This document shows positions 60,705 through 64,000 of a stretch of DNA of 64,000 bases, piece after piece (within the stretch, counting starts at the first letter, position 1; each line of letters opens with the position of its first letter). The stretch comes from Chytridium lagenaria (taxonomy: Eukaryota; Chytridiomycota; Chytridiomycetes; Chytridiales; Chytridiaceae): positions 29,828-93,827 of the forward strand of contig JAHLKC010000153.1 of the NCBI GenBank assembly GCA_025449115.1, written 5' to 3'. The notes beneath the pieces are model-generated. The model searched no databases. It was not told the origin of the DNA and was given only the letters and a program-made list of their open reading frames with translations. The position numbers and the translations under genes were made by a program.

Positions 60705-63450
60705 TCACTCCTCAATGAGACTTCGAAATATCCCAAGTTTTTCAACCGGAATCTCGGTGGGCATCGCAGGTGTTCTTCGCCTTGGTTCACAGTTTTGTAG
60801 AATTGCACTATGCCCTGTTTTGCAATAAATTTAAAAAAAGGATAATTGAAATAAAATAAAACTTACCATCCAGAGCTGATGTGCTGTCCGATACTCATTT
60901 CCTTTGAGAGACAACCTCTCGCCGATTGCCTTAAGCGTGTTCAAAGGTGATTTCGCAGTAACGAATTGTGGAAAATCTGAAGATTGGATTTGAAAAAAAG
61001 TATAAAAAAAACGACATACCATAATCTTTATCCTTTTGAGATTTCCCTCGGCCCTTTACTACCTTACCCTTTCCTTTCGCTTCCTTTTCAGTAATATCGG
61101 GGGGTCTGGATCAGCTAGGAAATGATTAACTGATGCAATAAAAACAAAAGCTACATGCAACCCCTTCCTTTAACTTCTTTTTTGGCCGCTCACCCGTTTC
61201 TTCCTCGTCTCGATCACCTTGAGTTATTTTTTCTTCACCGCGTTTTTTCGGAGCTTCAAATACTTTAGCATCCGAATTAGTTAAACAATGTCAATACCTG
61301 TGGCCTTTTTTTTGATGACGTCTTCTACTACAACGGCAAGGGGAATGGTGTCTTCTTGTTGTTCTAAAATATTAATACAGGTATCAATCTTAGTATTATT
61401 ACCTTCAATGGTCGAAGGCGACGACTCCTCAACAAATATAATACTTTCTAAGTAAAAATAATAACATTAGTGGGTCGGGCAGGGTGACCGAATAAAGTTC
61501 AACAAACCTATTTTTTTACTGCTTGACGCTGTCTGTGGTTCTTCACGTGGGACTACATCTTTCGAGACTGATGTCTTGATGGGACGTTTTTCGTGCACTT
61601 TAAGGAGAGCTCATAAGAACAAAAATAGAAAGACAAGACTTACGTTCAGATACAGCCTTGTCCTCTTCGCCTTACATTTCCAAAAGAGTTACATATAAAT
61701 AAATAAATCATTCTTTACCTTCAGCACTCGAAAGCAAAGCCTCTTCAGCTTCCACTAAAAATTTACTTAGTAATAAAAAAGGCAAAAACATTAACGAAGA
61801 AAGAAAAAGGACGCGGACGGACCGTACGGGTTACCCGTACGGTCCGTGAAGCCCGTACGGGTTACCCTTATAACGCTCAACACCTTTTTTTTTCCCGGCT
61901 GACTTTGACTGTTGAACCTCTTCGATAACGACCTTTTTTGGGCCAATTAATTTTGAGGTTGGACCTTCAGGCGCCACGCTTTTCGAGACCGTTGCCTTTT
62001 TTCCCTGCTCTTTGTGGGGAGGGAATCAGTAAAAATTAGAAGTTAACCCTTACCTTGGGTAACTGCCTTGGCTGTTTCAACTTCTTCTTCCTCCTCGCTA
62101 GACGCTGGTAATCGACCTAGAAATTTGAAATTAGATTAAACATAAACCGGTTAGGCATCGACCCCGGCCGGCCCCGCCGACCGGACCCGGCCCCGCCGAC
62201 CCGGCGATGCCGTTAAAAGTACAATTACCTTTCTTGACAAGCTTGACTTCAGTTTCTTCGACCCCTTCCCTAAATTACAGTAAGATAAACTATTCCAACC
62301 GAAATTTTCTATACCTTTATCTGTAGAGGTTTTCTTTGCCTTTTTTGGTTTTGGAGCGGCTTCTTTGAATTCGCGTTCGTCATCGTCGTCATCATCTATA
62401 AATTAATTTAAAATAATTCAATATGTACTATTACCAATGTATCGCTTATGTCCAGCAGGATCCTCAAAAGGGTATAGGAAGTGAGATCTTCCTCATCGTC
62501 ATCGCCCCGACGCTTTTGAGCCCGTTTTTCAGGCCGCGATTTCGCCGTCGTTGATTTTGTCGGCGTTGGTTTGTCCTTTGACGTGGCCAGCTTTAACATA
62601 ATTAATACAATAGAAAATGGAATAATTAAATAATTAAAGTGAAATGTAACTACTTCACCTGTTCAGGTACGTTAAACTCCACGGATTTTTTGAGCTTTTC
62701 CGATTTTCCTTGGGCCTCACTCTAATGCCGTGTTCACGCTCCGCCTCCTCATGAACGCCTTTTTCAAGCTTCTCTCCTTTTACCAAAACCTTTCCACTCC
62801 AATGAAGCTGGAGTTTTCCCTCAGGATCCAAGCTGACACCAGTGACCTCGGTTTTCTGTGGGGGCGGGTTGCTACAATACAAATCCTTGTAGACGTTTTT
62901 GTACTAAAACTAATAAACAAAAGTATTAAACGAAAGCTGTACCTTCATTAACTTAGCCACAAACGAGGCTTTGGCTGTCGGGGTTGACTTGTGATCTTTC
63001 TCGACCTCTTGTATGTAGGGACCGAAAAGCTTGTTGACGTACGGGCATCGATTCAGAATGTCCTGGTGGTCCGGCTCCATCTCATCCTCCAGCGTTATGA
63101 TTTCTATCACACTAGCAGCTCGATTAATATTGAGATTACAGTTAGGAAACTACTTTTTTAAAAACACCTTCGAATTCTGATGATATTCCCATTTCCGACT
63201 GAGAGTATCTCGATGTCGTTGGTACCCATGAGTATCCCCCCAGTATGCATTGGACCCGATGGCTCTGAAAAGCCACTAATAAGAATTGAATGCAGCCTTT
63301 TCATATCCTCTTCGTTCTTGATCAGAAGAGCGAATGCTGCAAACTTGATGCGCACTCCATGCCCATCTCCATCCTACTGATCAGATGGTCCTCCATCTGG
63401 TCATCATCAAGAATGTCCTCCCGCTCTCGATAACAGCATGGGCAGAACAT
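60705..63450 (-). CDS. Lys/Glu-rich protein built from many tiny exons; N-terminal CPCC motif
   Basis: The likely start at 63450 gives MFCPCCYREREDILDDDQME, a possible zinc-binding N-terminus. One base off, VRIKFAAFALLIKNEEDMKR and DIEILSVGNGNIIRIRR follow (63360-63180), then VIEIITLEDEMEPDHQDILN with YIQEVEKDHKSTPTAKASF (63110-62950), and a segment EGKLQLHWSGKVLVKGEKLE (62830-62740). From 62.6 to 61.0 kb a dozen exons of 8-45 codons are rich in Lys, Glu and Ser (AAPKPKKAKKTSTDK, LPASSEEEEEVETAKAVTQ, APEGPTSKLIGPKKVVIEEV, VHEKRPIKTSV). The last exons are KSPLNTLKAIGERLSLKGNE with YRTAHQLWM and a terminal exon ending LGIFRSLIEE. Introns are 40-150 bases, and several contain GC palindromes. The function is not recognised; the composition suggests a nuclear or nucleolar protein. 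Confidence 0.45.
61811..61867. repeat. CCGTACGG palindromes inside an intron
   Basis: CGGACCGTACGGGTTACCCG and its mirror form a near-perfect inverted repeat, followed by a second CCCGTACGGGTTACCC. They lie in the intron between the VEAEEALLSSAEG and KSAGKKK exons of the Lys/Glu-rich gene. Confidence 0.85.
62161..62211. repeat. GC-rich element of GGCCGGCCCCGCCGACC units, intronic
   Basis: A pure G/C block of about 50 bases with a repeated GGCCCCGCCGACC word and an internal CCGGCCGG palindrome. It sits in an intron of the Lys/Glu-rich gene and lacks the TA core of the CCGTACGG family. Confidence 0.8.
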
Positions 63451-64000
63451 TTTCACTTTTTTTTCAAAGTCGCCGAAAAATTTTTCGATCCGTAAGGGCC
63501 GTGCATTCTTGTGTTAACATTTTCACCCCTTTATTCATTTTTGGCTACATTTTTCGACTTCGAAGAAGTGTTGCCGTACTTCCCGTACCCGGCCAGCCGG
63601 CCGGTACCTTACGGTTTATTTTTGAGTTTATCTGTGAGGTTGCCATCCACAAGAAGGCATGATCACAACTCCAAACGAGTTATGTTTTCCAAGACTCTAA
63701 GTGAATTACATCTTTTATGTCTTAGTATCATTATATGCTACATTTATCACGGCTTTTTCGCGATGCGCAAATATTTTATTGTTATTGGTGTATTCGAGCA
63801 AAATTCGTCATGACCGTTAATGGTTATACATAATGTTGATCCCGCACAATTTAGATTGTAGGTTACGGTCCCTACAAAAATCAACAACATCACACCTACC
63901 GGCATTGAAGAGACGTGTCAATGAAGTTGAGTGAATGACTCCATCAAAAGAGTACTTGTTGTCAAGAATGAAATGTCTTCTATCACTTTGGAAACGACGC
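63451..64000. other. Right edge, no gene seen, GC elements present
   Basis: GC-rich palindromic sequence occurs at 63489-63505 and 63572-63613 (CCCGTACCCGGCCAGCCGGC). The remaining sequence is AT-rich with only short frames. Confidence 0.4.

Overview
The window looks like nuclear DNA of a zoosporic fungus, most likely a chytrid (Chytridiomycota). The genes are eukaryotic, with many short GT-AG introns, and include histones H3 and H4, SEC61 alpha, an RTEL1-type helicase, an ELL-type elongation factor and a TAPT1-family protein. The most telling genes are two tandem class C G-protein-coupled receptors with a periplasmic-binding-protein-like ectodomain, an expanded family in chytrids. The taxon is inferred from gene content only.

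Region 1 (1-43.3 kb) is gene-dense and ordinary. In order: the 5' part of a FAM32A-like gene (-); an RS-rich RRM protein (-); an RTEL1-like helicase (-); a cysteine-desulfurase-like PLP enzyme (+); a Ser/Thr-rich single-pass membrane protein (+); a WW-domain protein (-); an SH3 protein (+); a long nucleotidyltransferase-like plus short-chain-dehydrogenase fusion (+); SEC61 alpha (+); an ELL-like factor (-); two tandem class C receptors (+); a TAPT1-like membrane protein (-); a divergent H4/H3 pair; one or two small uncertain genes; and a second single-pass membrane protein (+).

Region 2 (43.3-64 kb) is AT-rich and dominated by repeats and mobile-element remnants. It holds a broken AP-endonuclease-like fragment, GC-rich and AT-rich tandem repeats, a tnp2-like transposase with an N-terminal zinc-finger exon, repeats with a tRNA T-arm-like core, a Helitron-type DUF6570-like fragment, and two intron-rich minus-strand genes of unknown function. 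From about 57.6 kb onward, GC-rich palindromes built on CCGTACGG and related GC-rich blocks recur in introns and intergenic DNA.

A general caveat applies: many conserved genes, including SEC61 alpha and one receptor whose tandem paralogue is intact at the same sites, are interrupted by apparent one-base losses, often in short homopolymers. I read these mainly as sequence or assembly errors. CDS entries therefore give whole-gene spans (first start to last stop, introns included), and reading frames may change inside them. All splice sites were inferred by eye.
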